The notes: generated by a model from the letters alone, not told the origin. Positions 16,911 to 25,324 are shown, numbered from the stretch's first letter. The stretch: DNA of 47,571 nt from Bacillus sp. ISL-34 (GCF_018613325.1 NZ_JAGGQJ010000011.1:321212-368782), one strand, 5' to 3'. Numbers and translations are program-made.

Positions 16911-17744
16911 ATGCACAGAAATAAAGAATTATATTCCTTTTTATTGGGTGTGGCAGCACAAATGACGGATGAATGGTACGCAACATTGAATAAAAACGAT
17001 AATTCGGGTGTTTATAGCTCACCCGATCCCAAAGTGATTAAAAAACTTAAGCAACAAAATAATGAATTCCATTTACGTTTCTTTCAGGTCTTTGTTACAG
17101 AGGAGAGGGAATTCGTTAAGCAGCTTGGTGAGTGGATTGAAGATATCGGTCAGGATGAGCAGCATTTAAATACACCCATCTATTTTATATTGAGGGAATT
17201 CTTTCGAACGCAAGAGCAATACCAGGATTATATTGACCGGTTTGTGGGATTGCATGGAGATCAATATACGCAGGAGCTAATAAACTCCTGGTACCGGATA
17301 GTGGTGAAGGTGTTCAGTGAAGTGATGGAGAGGTTTACGGAAGCGAATCAAAGGTATGCCAATAAAATCATGAAAGCTCAACAGGCCACGATCAATGAAT
17401 TGAGCACGCCCATCATTTCCCTTAAAGATAACACGGCTTTGCTTCCCCTGATAGGCGATATTGACACGACGAGGGGCATGTCCTTGCTTGAAAACACATT
17501 GCAAAAGTGCGCTAAAAAAAATGTCACCAGGCTTTTCATTGACCTATCGGGCGTTCAAGCAATAGATAGTGCATCCGCCCACCAGCTGTCACAATTGATC
17601 GAATCCTTACATTTGATCGGAATCCAAACAACCCTTTCAGGACTTCGGCCGGAAATAGCCATGACTGCCGTTAAGCTTCAACTGCCTTTTGATAAAGTGA
17701 CGATAAAGTCCACTCTTGCCCAGGCGATCAGTACGATAAAATAA
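16911..17744 (+). CDS. RsbR-type stressosome protein (STAS domain, RsbT co-antagonist paralogue)
   Basis: 277 residues. The N-terminal ~150 residues are the globin-like, non-haem sensor type of RsbR proteins. The C-terminal STAS domain (~160-275) includes LPLIGDIDTTRG, LFIDLSGVQAIDSASAHQ and LSGLRPEIAMTAV. RsbR paralogues form the stressosome with RsbS and hold the kinase RsbT, upstream of SigB. In canonical RsbR the second phospho-threonine lies in a VDT-x-VAHQ context; here it is IDSASAHQ, so Ser replaces Thr. No rsbS, rsbT or sigB gene is adjacent, so this is an orphan paralogue like B. subtilis RsbRB-RD. GGAGG precedes the ATG. Confidence 0.87.
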   Translation: MHRNKELYSFLLGVAAQMTDEWYATLNKNDNSGVYSSPDPKVIKKLKQQNNEFHLRFFQVFVTEEREFVKQLGEWIEDIGQDEQHLNTPIYFILREFFRTQEQYQDYIDRFVGLHGDQYTQELINSWYRIVVKVFSEVMERFTEANQRYANKIMKAQQATINELSTPIISLKDNTALLPLIGDIDTTRGMSLLENTLQKCAKKNVTRLFIDLSGVQAIDSASAHQLSQLIESLHLIGIQTTLSGLRPEIAMTAVKLQLPFDKVTIKSTLAQAISTIK

Positions 17745-17790
17745 TACATACATATCCAGGGCATGGGGATGCTTGTTATAAATTTCATCG

Positions 17791-17816
17791 AGAAGACCGC
17801 CATATGGCAGTCTTCT
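17791..17816. terminator. Bidirectional hairpin between rsbR-like and ktr genes
   Basis: AGAAGAC-GCC / GGC-GTCTTCT stem. A second small inverted repeat ATCCAG / CTGGAT lies just past the ktr stop (about 17854-17870). Confidence 0.55.
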
Positions 17817-17867
17817 TAAATGTGTAATGGTTTGTCAAACGGTCAGTTACTCATCCAGATGCCTGGA

Positions 17868-18524
17868 TTATTCAATATTGGCAAAGAAGGCTAGGTCTTC
17901 TTTATTGCCCACCACTAAAAGCATATCTTTTTCATGGATATCCTGATCCGGTGAGGGGGCTATGATAATTTCCCCATTACTCACGATGGCAATGACGCTG
18001 ATATTATATTTTGCCCGTAAATCAAGCTCCCTGAGGCTTTTTCCCTTCATGCTCATGGGGAGGATGATTTCCTCGATATTGTATTCTTTAGAGAGCTCTA
18101 TATAGTTCAGCATGTTAGGGGAAAGAAGCTGATTAGCGACCCGTTCCCCCATATCCCTCTCAGGATAGATGACCCAGTCGGCACCGATTTTAGTGAGCAC
18201 CTGACCGTGATTTTTATTAAGTGCTTTGGCAATGACCTTTTCGACCCCAAGCTCTTTTAAAAGTAAGGTAGTTAAAATGCTCGATTGCATGTCATTTCCG
18301 ATGGCTACGATGACACAATCGAAATTACGGATTCCGATTGATTTCAATGTCTCTTCTTCAGTCGTATCCGCCATGATCGCATGGGTAACGCTCAGTTCCG
18401 CATTCTCGACTCTTTCCTCGTTGACATCTATACCCAATACCTCTTGCCCTGCCGTATATAATCTATGGGCCACACTGGTTCCGAATCTGCCTAAGCCGAT
18501 CACGGCATATTGTCGTTTTCCCAT
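17868..18524 (-). CDS. Ktr potassium uptake regulatory subunit (KtrA/KtrC-like)
   Basis: 218 residues. An RCK-N Rossmann domain starts YAVIGLGRFGTSVA; DCVIVAIGNDMQSS and VIAKALN follow. The RCK-C domain (~135-218) contains IILPMSMKGKSLRELDLR and binds c-di-AMP in homologues. The octameric ring gates the membrane subunit encoded immediately upstream (23 bases). The order, membrane subunit first, is the reverse of B. subtilis ktrAB. It is co-transcribed under the riboswitch at 20041-20190. Confidence 0.9.
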   Translation of the reverse strand: MGKRQYAVIGLGRFGTSVAHRLYTAGQEVLGIDVNEERVENAELSVTHAIMADTTEEETLKSIGIRNFDCVIVAIGNDMQSSILTTLLLKELGVEKVIAKALNKNHGQVLTKIGADWVIYPERDMGERVANQLLSPNMLNYIELSKEYNIEEIILPMSMKGKSLRELDLRAKYNISVIAIVSNGEIIIAPSPDQDIHEKDMLLVVGNKEDLAFFANIE

Positions 18525-18547
18525 CCTTTACACTCCTTCATTTATGA

Positions 18548-19897
18548 TTACCCAATCATGATTTTCCCTTTTGGACGGCGGAACGGATCTGGTTTGCGTC
18601 TCATAGCGATAGCAAAGGCCAAAGTCAAAGGGCCAACCCTGCCTGCAAACATCGTGAAAATGATGAGCATCCGGCCAACCGGTGATAATTCCGGGGTCAA
18701 ACCCATTGAAAGTCCCACGGTGGCGAATGCTGAAGTGGCTTCGAATAAAATCATCAAGAAATCACTTCCGCTTTCAGTGATGGTCAGCAGAATGGAAATG
18801 ATTGAAACCATGAATGCGCCAATGAATGTAACGGATAATGCTTTAAAAATCGTTTCACTCACAATCCGGTGACGAAATAATACCACATCACCCTTTCCTT
18901 TAATCTGTGACCAAACCGTTCCAACAAGCGTCGCTAATGTAGTCGTTTTAATCCCGCCGCCAGTCGATCCGGGTGAAGCCCCGACGAACATCAGGAAAAT
19001 GATGAGCAGTAATGTAGGCTGAGTTAAATCAGGGATATTCAGCGTATTGGAGCCTGCTGTCCTTGGTGTAACCGATTGAAATAAAGATGACAGCGTTTTA
19101 CCCATGAAAGATAAAGGCTGCAATGTCTTGGCATTGCCGAACTCGAATAAAAAGATTAAAATTGCTCCGACAATCGTAAGGGTCAAGCTAGTCGCCAGAA
19201 CTATCTTCGTATGTACGGATAAACGATGGGTATTCCGATATTCGTATAGTTCATTCATCACGATAAAACCTATCCCGCCAAACATGATGAGGAAGCAAAC
19301 GGTAAGGGTTACGAATGGATCCGATACATAAGGGGTCAAACTCCTGAATTCCCCCATTAAATCAAAGCCGGCATTATTGAAATTCGATATGGAATGAAAA
19401 AACCCGTAATAGATCGCCCTGCCGATTGGCATGTCAAAAGAAAAGCGAATCGATAAAATTAGGGCACCAATGCCTTCAATGATGACAGTGAAAATCAAAA
19501 GCCGCTTCACTAATCTGACTACACCCGCCATGGATAGATTATTTAAGGACTCCTGTAAGAGTAACCTGCCTTTTAAAGAAATCTTTTTGCCTAATAGGAA
19601 AAAGAAAAACGTCGCAAATGTCATGAAACCTAAGCCGCCTACCTGAATCAGTGTTAAGATGACCAACTCACCAAAAGTCGTAAAGGTCGTTCCCGTATCC
19701 ACTACGACCAGTCCTGTTACACATGTAGCTGAAGTCGAAGTGAATAAAGCATCAAGAAAAGAAAGGCCATTGCCATTTTCAGTGGAAATCGGCAGGGTCA
19801 ATAAATATGCACCAATAAGTATCAGGATGGCAAAGCCGAGTACAAGTATTTTTGGCGGATCTAATTTTGTCATTCTCAAAGGATCATCCCTACCCAT
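18548..19897 (-). CDS. Ktr/TrkH-family potassium channel-like membrane subunit (KtrB/KtrD)
   Basis: Up to 449 residues, the normal length. Four M1-P-M2 repeats are present; pore-loop glycines are visible in SATCVTGLVVVDTG, SISNFNNAGFDL, GASPGSTGGGIKTTT and TSAFATVGLSMG. It imports K+ coupled to Na+ and is gated by the RCK subunit encoded next. Ribosome sites do not fix the start: ATG 19897, an internal TTG or the ATG of MTKLDPPK are all possible; the latter two are better placed after AGGGAT. Expression should be limited by the c-di-AMP riboswitch upstream, with the same second messenger acting on the partner protein. Confidence 0.92.
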   Translation of the reverse strand: MGRDDPLRMTKLDPPKILVLGFAILILIGAYLLTLPISTENGNGLSFLDALFTSTSATCVTGLVVVDTGTTFTTFGELVILTLIQVGGLGFMTFATFFFFLLGKKISLKGRLLLQESLNNLSMAGVVRLVKRLLIFTVIIEGIGALILSIRFSFDMPIGRAIYYGFFHSISNFNNAGFDLMGEFRSLTPYVSDPFVTLTVCFLIMFGGIGFIVMNELYEYRNTHRLSVHTKIVLATSLTLTIVGAILIFLFEFGNAKTLQPLSFMGKTLSSLFQSVTPRTAGSNTLNIPDLTQPTLLLIIFLMFVGASPGSTGGGIKTTTLATLVGTVWSQIKGKGDVVLFRHRIVSETIFKALSVTFIGAFMVSIISILLTITESGSDFLMILFEATSAFATVGLSMGLTPELSPVGRMLIIFTMFAGRVGPLTLAFAIAMRRKPDPFRRPKGKIMIG

Positions 19898-19965
19898 AAA
19901 AATATTGTGTAAAACTGTATGATATTATAATTATCAATCTGCTTTCAGAATCTTTTTAAAGGCAT

Positions 19966-20046
19966 AATAAAAAGACCTGCGAAAACATCGATTAGCTTTT
20001 TTGGCAACAAAAAGCGTGCAAAAAAGCTTCCGAAATAGGCGGTCTT
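19966..20046 (-). terminator. Expression-platform terminator of the c-di-AMP riboswitch
   Basis: Minus-strand arms AAGACC (20041-20046) and GGTCTT (19972-19977) are followed by TTTATT. A second perfect 10-bp hairpin AGCTTTTTTG / CAAAAAAGCT (19994-20028) sits inside. Confidence 0.6.
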
Positions 20047-20190
20047 ATGACCTCCTTCGCTTTAGCCGACGAAGTTAGCTGACGGGTAGGATGGCGAAAG
20101 AGCTAATCTCATCCCTTCTGCAAGGCAGAATTAACCCCAAATGATTGGGTCCTCCGTACTCACTTTTCAATGAGTTTTGGCCGAAATGCA
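20041..20190 (-). ncRNA. ydaO/yuaA-type c-di-AMP riboswitch
   Basis: Minus strand carries the conserved blocks GGACCCAAT and TTGGGGTTAATTC (20124-20152) and CCCGTCAGCTAAC followed by TTCGTCGGC (20065-20086), in the right order. This class turns off K+ importers when c-di-AMP is high. Its position between a promoter and the ktr operon fits the yuaA example in B. subtilis. Confidence 0.9.
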
Positions 20191-20206
20191 TTAAATTGAT
20201 AAACGT

Positions 20207-20236
20207 ATTCTACTCCCATGATTTAGCATTTGTAAA
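20207..20236 (-). promoter_or_regulatory. Promoter of the riboswitch-ktr unit
   Basis: Minus strand TTTACA (20231-20236), 18-bp spacer, TAGAAT (20207-20212). Confidence 0.6.
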
Positions 20237-20308
20237 CCCCTAAATCGCAAAAAAATATTTCTTTAACAAAACTGAAAATTTACGTTTTATTTACATTCAG
20301 AAAACGTA

Positions 20309-20337
20309 TTGACAAATATTAGTTAGCACATTATGAT
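20309..20337 (+). promoter_or_regulatory. Strong SigA-type promoter facing the small gene at 20524
   Basis: TTGACA and TATGAT separated by 17 bp, divergent from the ktr promoter. It implies a leader of about 180 bases. Confidence 0.65.
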
Positions 20338-20523
20338 AGGTTCGATTAAACCGATTATGATAACCAGTATCAAGGTACTTTATTCAATACTTTCAAGCAG
20401 AACATGCTATTGCCAATCAAAATTTCTAACAAATATTTTATGTTTCTTTTGTAAATGATAAAGAAAAAAGCATTGCATTCGTATTTAAAGATTCAAGACA
20501 TTTTATTAAAAAGGCGGGCAATT

Positions 20524-20715
20524 ATGGAGAAGACGTTCAATAGATATGTTATTAATGCTACAGGCAAGGGTGGCCAGACATATTTAACTCAATGCCAGGA
20601 TAAAGATGCACTTAGGAAATGGATAGCCGATCATGAGGATCAAATCATCATGGATGAGTTAAGGATAACGGATAAGAAAAAGAATCCGTTTTTAAAGTTG
20701 TTTTCCCTAAGGTAA
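20524..20715 (+). CDS. Small hypothetical protein (63 aa)
   Basis: Starts MEKTFNRYVINATGKGGQTY after AAGGCGGG; an upstream in-frame ATG at 20455 has no ribosome site. The protein is hydrophilic and mostly charged, with the basic end KKKNPFLKLFSLR, and has no membrane helix or Cys pair. Promoter, ribosome site and terminator are all in place, so it is probably real. I do not recognise a family; small conserved Bacillus proteins of this type are usually uncharacterised. Confidence 0.6.
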   Translation: MEKTFNRYVINATGKGGQTYLTQCQDKDALRKWIADHEDQIIMDELRITDKKKNPFLKLFSLR

Positions 20716-20811
20716 ACTAAAATCCCAACTTACATTAGCGGTATTCAATTATGTATTCCCTGTGTTCTATCCGGAACGCTGAGCGAAAAATCCATATCTT
20801 GTTTTGCTTTT

Positions 20812-20841
20812 AAACTCATTTATTTTGAATGAGTTTTTTTT
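20812..20841 (+). terminator. Terminator after the small gene
   Basis: AACTCATT / AATGAGTT stem with an eight-T run. Confidence 0.85.
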
Positions 20842-20891
20842 GCGTTGGGAATGTAGAGGCGAAAGCAGAGGAAAAGATGTAATCCGATTTT

Positions 20892-20916
20892 AAGGCATGT
20901 TGATGGAACATGCCTT
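20892..20916 (-). terminator. Hairpin after the TetR gene
   Basis: Perfect 10-bp stem AAGGCATGTT / AACATGCCTT, 5-base loop; tail only weakly T-rich. Confidence 0.55.
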
Positions 20917-20926
20917 AATAAATCGT

Positions 20927-21526
20927 TCATTGAACGAATGTGCGCAATTGGCTGATGAAGTTCAAGATTTGAAAATGGATCTTCGCCATTTCTTCCGCAG
21001 TTTGCTCTTCACAATTCTCCAGCCACTCCTGTATCACCCCTAAAATCGCCGATGTCAGGAAGGCGTGCATATACATGCGGAATGCTTCATCTTTAGCTGC
21101 TGGATGCAGGCTGATCAAACGCTCCAACAGTACTTCACCGAATACGCGCTTTATTTTTTTTGCAAAAGAAGGATCGCCCTGATCACCAAGAATGGCCCTT
21201 AAAGTGTTAGCATGTTCACTGATGAATTGAAAAATCGCTATGAAGGGCGGATAAAGTTGTTGTTGATGAAGAGCCAAAAATGCCTCTTTCGGCAAAATGG
21301 CAGTAATGCAAGTTTGAAGTTCATTTAACAATTCCTGCTGAATGTGATCCATCAATTCATATTTATCTGTGTAATGCAAATAGAATGTGCCCCGATTAAT
21401 GTTGGCGCGCTCTGAAATTTTCTTTACTGAAACATGTGAGAACCCCTCTGCTTCAACGAGCGCAATAAAATGATGTTGTATTTGCTTTTTCGTCTTTTGT
21501 ACCATATTCTCATGAGTCGATGCCAT
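20927..21526 (-). CDS. TetR/AcrR-family repressor
   Basis: 199 residues. An N-terminal HTH (~10-57) contains FSHVSVKKISERANINRGTFYLHYTDK. The C-terminal part resembles TetR_C domains of the YxaF/YcdC-like kind. It is divergent from an ABC-2 exporter operon, 118 bases apart, so it most likely represses that operon and itself. Two palindromes lie between the genes. Confidence 0.87.
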   Translation of the reverse strand: MASTHENMVQKTKKQIQHHFIALVEAEGFSHVSVKKISERANINRGTFYLHYTDKYELMDHIQQELLNELQTCITAILPKEAFLALHQQQLYPPFIAIFQFISEHANTLRAILGDQGDPSFAKKIKRVFGEVLLERLISLHPAAKDEAFRMYMHAFLTSAILGVIQEWLENCEEQTAEEMAKIHFQILNFISQLRTFVQ

Positions 21527-21545
21527 GGAATGTCTCCCTCACTAA

Positions 21546-21561
21546 ACATTTTTCCAAATGT
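21546..21561. promoter_or_regulatory. Palindrome near the TetR start (candidate operator)
   Basis: ACATTT-TTCC-AAATGT, perfect 16-bp inverted repeat, in the leader of the TetR gene. Confidence 0.5.
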
Positions 21562-21607
21562 GTTGATTGTATTAGACCGATTGCTACCTTAGAATGATGA
21601 TACACTC

Positions 21608-21618
21608 AACACCGTGTT
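21608..21618. promoter_or_regulatory. Palindrome upstream of the ABC operon (candidate operator)
   Basis: AACAC-C-GTGTT, perfect 11-bp palindrome, about 10 bases before the GGGAGGA ribosome site of the ATPase gene. The half-site resembles the AAATGTGTT flank of the other palindrome. Confidence 0.45.
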
Positions 21619-21644
21619 AATTAAAGAGGGAGGATGTGTGTACA

Positions 21645-22370
21645 GTGAAAAATGCGATTTCCATTGAAGGTATTGCCAAAGATTTTCATCAGAAAAAGGT
21701 CATTCAGCCATTGAGCCTGAATATTGAAGAAAGTGGGATTTTTGGCTTGTTAGGTCCTTCAGGATGCGGAAAGACGACCTTGATTAAGATGATTGTCGGA
21801 TTGATTAAGCCCGATGCGGGTAAAGTCACGGTTCTGGATCATGAAGTGCCAAATGAAGCACTGTTAATGGATGTCGGCTATATGGCACAGTCCGATGCTT
21901 TATATACAGAACTGACGGGAGCTGAAAACCTCGATTTTTTTGCGAAGCTTTACCGTTTTTCGAAAAAGGAACGAAGGGAACGCATTCAATATGCAGCTGA
22001 AATCGTACAGTTGACGAAGGATTTGAACGTTCGGGTTGCGCACTATTCCGGGGGGATGAAACGCCGTCTGTCACTGGCGGTTGCACTCATCCAAAATCCC
22101 GAGATTCTCATTTTGGATGAACCGACAGTAGGAATAGACCCTTTGCTGAAACAATCGATTTGGCAGGAACTTGAGCGTTTAAGAAATGAAGATCATAAAA
22201 CGATCATCATCACGACGCATGTGATGGATGAAGCGGAACGATGCGATAAACTGGCAATGCTGCGTGAAGGTGAAATCATCGCGGCAGGAACCCCGGTAGA
22301 CTTAAAAGCACAATATGCCGAGGAAACGCTTGATGATGTTTTTTTAAGGGTTGGAGGTGGCCTAAAATGA
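21645..22370 (+). CDS. ABC transporter ATP-binding protein
   Basis: 241 residues from GTG 21645. GGGAGGA (21628-21634) is 10 bases upstream; the GTG at 21636 is too close to it. Walker A is GPSGCGKTT, the Q-loop MAQSD, signature YSGGMKRRLSLA, Walker B ILILDEPTVGID and the switch His TTHVMDEAE. This is the drug/lipid-export type (CcmA/NatA/DrrA-like) pairing with ABC-2 permeases. Its stop overlaps the ATG of the permease gene (ATGA type), so the two are translationally coupled. Confidence 0.93.
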   Translation: MKNAISIEGIAKDFHQKKVIQPLSLNIEESGIFGLLGPSGCGKTTLIKMIVGLIKPDAGKVTVLDHEVPNEALLMDVGYMAQSDALYTELTGAENLDFFAKLYRFSKKERRERIQYAAEIVQLTKDLNVRVAHYSGGMKRRLSLAVALIQNPEILILDEPTVGIDPLLKQSIWQELERLRNEDHKTIIITTHVMDEAERCDKLAMLREGEIIAAGTPVDLKAQYAEETLDDVFLRVGGGLK

Positions 22371-23383
22371 GAATGGCCTCTCTTGTTACTCGAATCACCC
22401 AGCAGCTGCGCCGGGATCGAAGGACACTCGCTTTATTCTTCCTAGCTCCGTTGCTCATTTTAACGCTCATGTATTTTATTTTCGATACAGAAGCAAGTGA
22501 TTTGAAAGTCGTTGTTACAGGCAGTGATGATGCTATCGTTAAAGCATTAAAACAAGCGGATTTTCAAGTAACGGCTGCTGAGGAATTTTCACAGGAAAAA
22601 ATGATTGAAAATGATACGGATGGCTGGCTGCATGTTGAAAATGGCAAAATAAAACTCACGCTATTGAACGATGAACCGACCCGTGCAAAAGCCGTTCAAA
22701 TGCAAATGATGCATGGCTTGCAAGGGAATGAAAAAAACACTCCTTCCATTGAGGAGCAATATGTATACGGAGATGCCAACACAAAGAGTTTTGATACTTT
22801 CAGTCCGATGCTCGTAAGCTTTTTCGTGTTCTTCTTTGTATTTTTAATAGCGGGGATCGCGCTTTTGAAGGAGCGTACAAGTGGTACGCTGGAACGGCTG
22901 CTTGCCACCCCGATTAAAAGATACGAAATCGTAGCGGGCTATGTGATCGGATATGGCTTATTCGCTCTCATTCAAACCATAATTGTCGTACTATATGCTG
23001 TCAATGTATTGGATATCGTCCTTGTTGGCTCCATTTGGCTCGTTTTACTGACGAATATACTGGTCGCGCTCGTTGCATTATCGCTTGGTACATTACTATC
23101 GAGTTTCGCGACATCCGAATTCCAAATGGTACAATTCATACCGCTGGTCATCGTGCCGCAAGTCTTTTTTACAGGGATTTTCCCATTGGATGGCATGGCA
23201 GACTGGCTGCAAAAAATCGGCAAAATCATGCCTCTCTATTACGCATCGGATGCCATGAACGGCATTATGTACAAAGGCTTCACGTTCAATGAAATTTCAC
23301 TGGATCTACTCATTCTCCTGGCCTTTGCCGTCGTCTTTATCACCATCAATATTATTAGTTTAAAAAAATATCGAGCAATATAA
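22367..23383 (+). CDS. ABC-2 type transporter permease
   Basis: 338 residues. One N-terminal helix (FFLAPLLILTLMYFIF), an extracytoplasmic domain (~40-140) and five further helices, the usual layout for single-gene ABC-2 exporters. ERTSGTLERLLATPIKRYE is the coupling-helix signature of the family. With the ATPase it would export a drug, lipid or peptide; the ligand is unknown. TetR control suggests induction by a toxic compound. GGAGGT lies upstream inside the ATPase gene. Confidence 0.9.
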   Translation: MRMASLVTRITQQLRRDRRTLALFFLAPLLILTLMYFIFDTEASDLKVVVTGSDDAIVKALKQADFQVTAAEEFSQEKMIENDTDGWLHVENGKIKLTLLNDEPTRAKAVQMQMMHGLQGNEKNTPSIEEQYVYGDANTKSFDTFSPMLVSFFVFFFVFLIAGIALLKERTSGTLERLLATPIKRYEIVAGYVIGYGLFALIQTIIVVLYAVNVLDIVLVGSIWLVLLTNILVALVALSLGTLLSSFATSEFQMVQFIPLVIVPQVFFTGIFPLDGMADWLQKIGKIMPLYYASDAMNGIMYKGFTFNEISLDLLILLAFAVVFITINIISLKKYRAI

Positions 23384-23407
23384 AATGAACTTATCATAAA
23401 AAAAAAT

Positions 23408-23443
23408 GCCGGATTCCTGGAAAGTGAGGAACCGGCTTTTTTG
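23408..23443 (+). terminator. Terminator of the ABC operon
   Basis: GCCGGATTCCT pairs with AGGAACCGGC (one bulge), then six Ts. Confidence 0.88.
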
Positions 23444-23464
23444 TTTTATCGGATGAAGATATAG

Positions 23465-23515
23465 GTCGAATTATCTCGCGCAACGGTCGAATAACTTGCG
23501 TGAACGGTCGAAACC
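23465..23515 (+). repeat. GTCGAA array, three units
   Basis: GTCGAA starts at 23465, 23486 and 23507 (21-bp steps), right after the ABC-operon terminator and in the orientation of that operon. Confidence 0.7.
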
Positions 23516-23717
23516 GCGATACTACTATCTTTACTATTAAGAAAAGAATATCAATTTAATTGTGCAGTAGTATTAGGTTAGAGATGATTAAGACAAATAT
23601 TTACTTATTATACAACTTATATTATACAATCAAAAACCACTGTCATTTTAATCGGTAAATTGCCCCTGTTTTAAGAGCTATTTTGCACTTGAAAATACGT
23701 CTATTCTAAACAATAAA

Positions 23718-23757
23718 AGCACTTATCCAAACTGTGAGCTGGTAACAAGTGCTTTAC
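23718..23757 (-). terminator. Hairpin beside the recombinase remnant
   Basis: AAAGCACTT / AAGTGCTTT arms with a long loop; on the minus strand TTATTG follows. Confidence 0.4.
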
Positions 23758-23760
23758 GTT

Positions 23761-23890
23761 TTATTTTAGAGTTTTTTTCAAATAGCGATAAATGGTTGTT
23801 CGAGATACGCCCCATTTTTCCGCCATAAGAATCTTGCTCATTATGTAACTGGGTATTTTCACCAAGAGGAATGTCTACAATTTCAACCAC
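23761..23890 (-). pseudogene. Remnant of a serine recombinase/resolvase C-terminus
   Basis: One minus-strand frame (23762-23838) reads MAEKWGVSRTTIYRYLKKT and stops, an HTH typical of resolvase/invertase C-termini. A neighbouring frame upstream has VDIPLGENTQL-like text, so at least one frameshift is present. No catalytic domain is nearby. The rest of 23520-24050 is AT-rich with no gene I can support. Confidence 0.5.
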
Positions 23891-24054
23891 TATGGTAAAT
23901 ATAATACTGAATGAATAATGAAAACAGATAATCAATAATGTTAAATGATAAATTAATATTATTGATTTTTTAGATTAAAAAATTTAATTTTCATTATTTG
24001 TATTTTCGACTCCTTGTTATATAATCGAATAAACTAAAAGGAAGGTAATTCATT

Positions 24055-24420
24055 ATGGCTTATAAAGTAATCACAAATTGTCCTGTCTGCACTAAAACAT
24101 TGAAAATTACAAAGCTACAGTGCTCTCATTGTAACACTACGATTGAAAATGAGTTTGAATTATCTAAGCTGGCATCCTTATCAAAAGATCAGCTTCATTT
24201 TGTGGAAGTATTTTTAACATGCAGAGGGAATATCAAGGAAGTTGAAAAGGAACTGGGGATTTCGTATCCAACGGTTCGAGGCAAGCTAACAGACATCATT
24301 TCATCCCTTGGATATGTGCAGAAGAAGAAAAATGAAGTAGACGAGAAAAAGGTTGTCACCATGTTGGAAAATGGCGAAATCACACCAGAAGAAGCCATTA
24401 AGCTCTTAAAAGAGGAATAG
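24055..24420 (+). CDS. DUF2089-like zinc-ribbon/HTH protein
   Basis: 121 residues. An N-terminal four-Cys zinc ribbon (CPVC...CSHC, residues ~9-27) is followed by a sigma-factor-like HTH (LSKDQLHFVEVFLTCRGNIK, then ISYPTVRGKL) and a short SHOCT-like C-terminal helix pair (EEAIKLLKEE). This layout matches DUF2089, a family of putative DNA-binding regulators. AAAAGGAAGG precedes the ATG. First gene of a tight three-gene operon, with 13 bases to the next. It probably regulates its own operon; this is inference. Confidence 0.78.
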   Translation: MAYKVITNCPVCTKTLKITKLQCSHCNTTIENEFELSKLASLSKDQLHFVEVFLTCRGNIKEVEKELGISYPTVRGKLTDIISSLGYVQKKKNEVDEKKVVTMLENGEITPEEAIKLLKEE

Positions 24421-24433
24421 GGAGGAATTTATC

Positions 24434-24823
24434 ATGAAAGAGGAAATTACAAGAGTGTTAACAATGGTTCAAGACGGGAAGATTGATGCAGATAAGGGAT
24501 CAGAACTGATTCAAGTATTAAAAGAGAAAGAAGAAACAGGAAATAAGCTTTTTGAAAAACCGACTAAATATCTAGATAAAACATTAAAAATTCGTGTTGT
24601 ATCAGCCGAAGATGATAACGTCACTGTCAATTTGCCTATAAAACTTGTCAAAGTAGTATTAATGGCCGGACACAGCATCGCAGCGAGCATTCCTCAATCG
24701 GAAAAATACGTTAAAGATATAGACATAAGCCTTATTATTGAAGCAATCGAAAACGAATTAGATGGCCAAATTGTTGATATTAAATCGGCAAACGGGGATA
24801 CCGTTTCGGTCATCATTGATTAG
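24434..24823 (+). CDS. SHOCT-like domain protein (YvlB N-terminal type)
   Basis: 129 residues. It begins with a SHOCT-like helix pair (EEITRVLTMVQDGKIDADKG), then a basic linker and a repeated beta-type unit (LKIRVVSAEDDNVTVNLPI and GQIVDIKSANGDTVSVIID). Proteins of this kind occur with DUF2089 and PspC/LiaX-like envelope-stress genes in Bacillus. No catalytic motif, no signal peptide. GGAGGA precedes the ATG. Confidence 0.72.
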   Translation: MKEEITRVLTMVQDGKIDADKGSELIQVLKEKEETGNKLFEKPTKYLDKTLKIRVVSAEDDNVTVNLPIKLVKVVLMAGHSIAASIPQSEKYVKDIDISLIIEAIENELDGQIVDIKSANGDTVSVIID

Positions 24824-24833
24824 TGATTTGCTT

Positions 24834-25115
24834 ATGATGCATGTAAAAGTGAAAGCAAAAGACGTTCGGTTTTCCATCCCAATTCCATATGCTATTTTAA
24901 ACATTGTAATTTCAATTTTGTCTTTAAAATTTTTCCAACAAAATGTAAACAAATGGACAAAAGGGCACTTCGAGAGAAAAAAACTGGACTTTACCTTTCC
25001 GCTAATAGACAAAAAAACGCTAAAGCCTATCGTCAAGGAACTGAAAAATTATAAGGGGATCGTGCTAGTAGATGTCAAAGCTAAGGACGGCACTGAGGTT
25101 AAGGTTAGACTATAA
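24834..25115 (+). CDS. Small hypothetical protein, third gene of the DUF2089 operon
   Basis: 93 residues from ATG 24834 (a second ATG at 24837; the frame is open further upstream). It reads MMHVKVKAKDVRFSIPIPYA and ends DVKAKDGTEVKVRL, repeating the beta-rich end style of the preceding protein (VDIKSANGDTV). One moderately hydrophobic helix (PYAILNIVISILSL). The 10-base gap after the previous stop and the weak ribosome site suggest translational coupling. Function unknown. Confidence 0.6.
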   Translation: MMHVKVKAKDVRFSIPIPYAILNIVISILSLKFFQQNVNKWTKGHFERKKLDFTFPLIDKKTLKPIVKELKNYKGIVLVDVKAKDGTEVKVRL

Positions 25116-25285
25116 TTTAATTTAATATAGAATACACCGACCACTGACTGGCATTTTTGATTAAATTATCCTATCCATTTAAAGAGGATTGATGTGAATA
25201 AATGCACTTAAACAAACGTGTGCTTTAGTGGAATAAGGACATTTAATCAACCTATAAAAATCTCATACTTAGCTAAAAAGAGTAA

Positions 25286-25324
25286 CTCCATTTTGAATTA
25301 ATCCTTTTTCAAAATGGGGTTTTT
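25286..25324 (+). terminator. Terminator of the DUF2089 operon
   Basis: CTCCATTTTGA pairs with TCAAAATGGGG (one G.U pair), then TTTTT. About 170 bases after the last stop codon. Confidence 0.7.
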
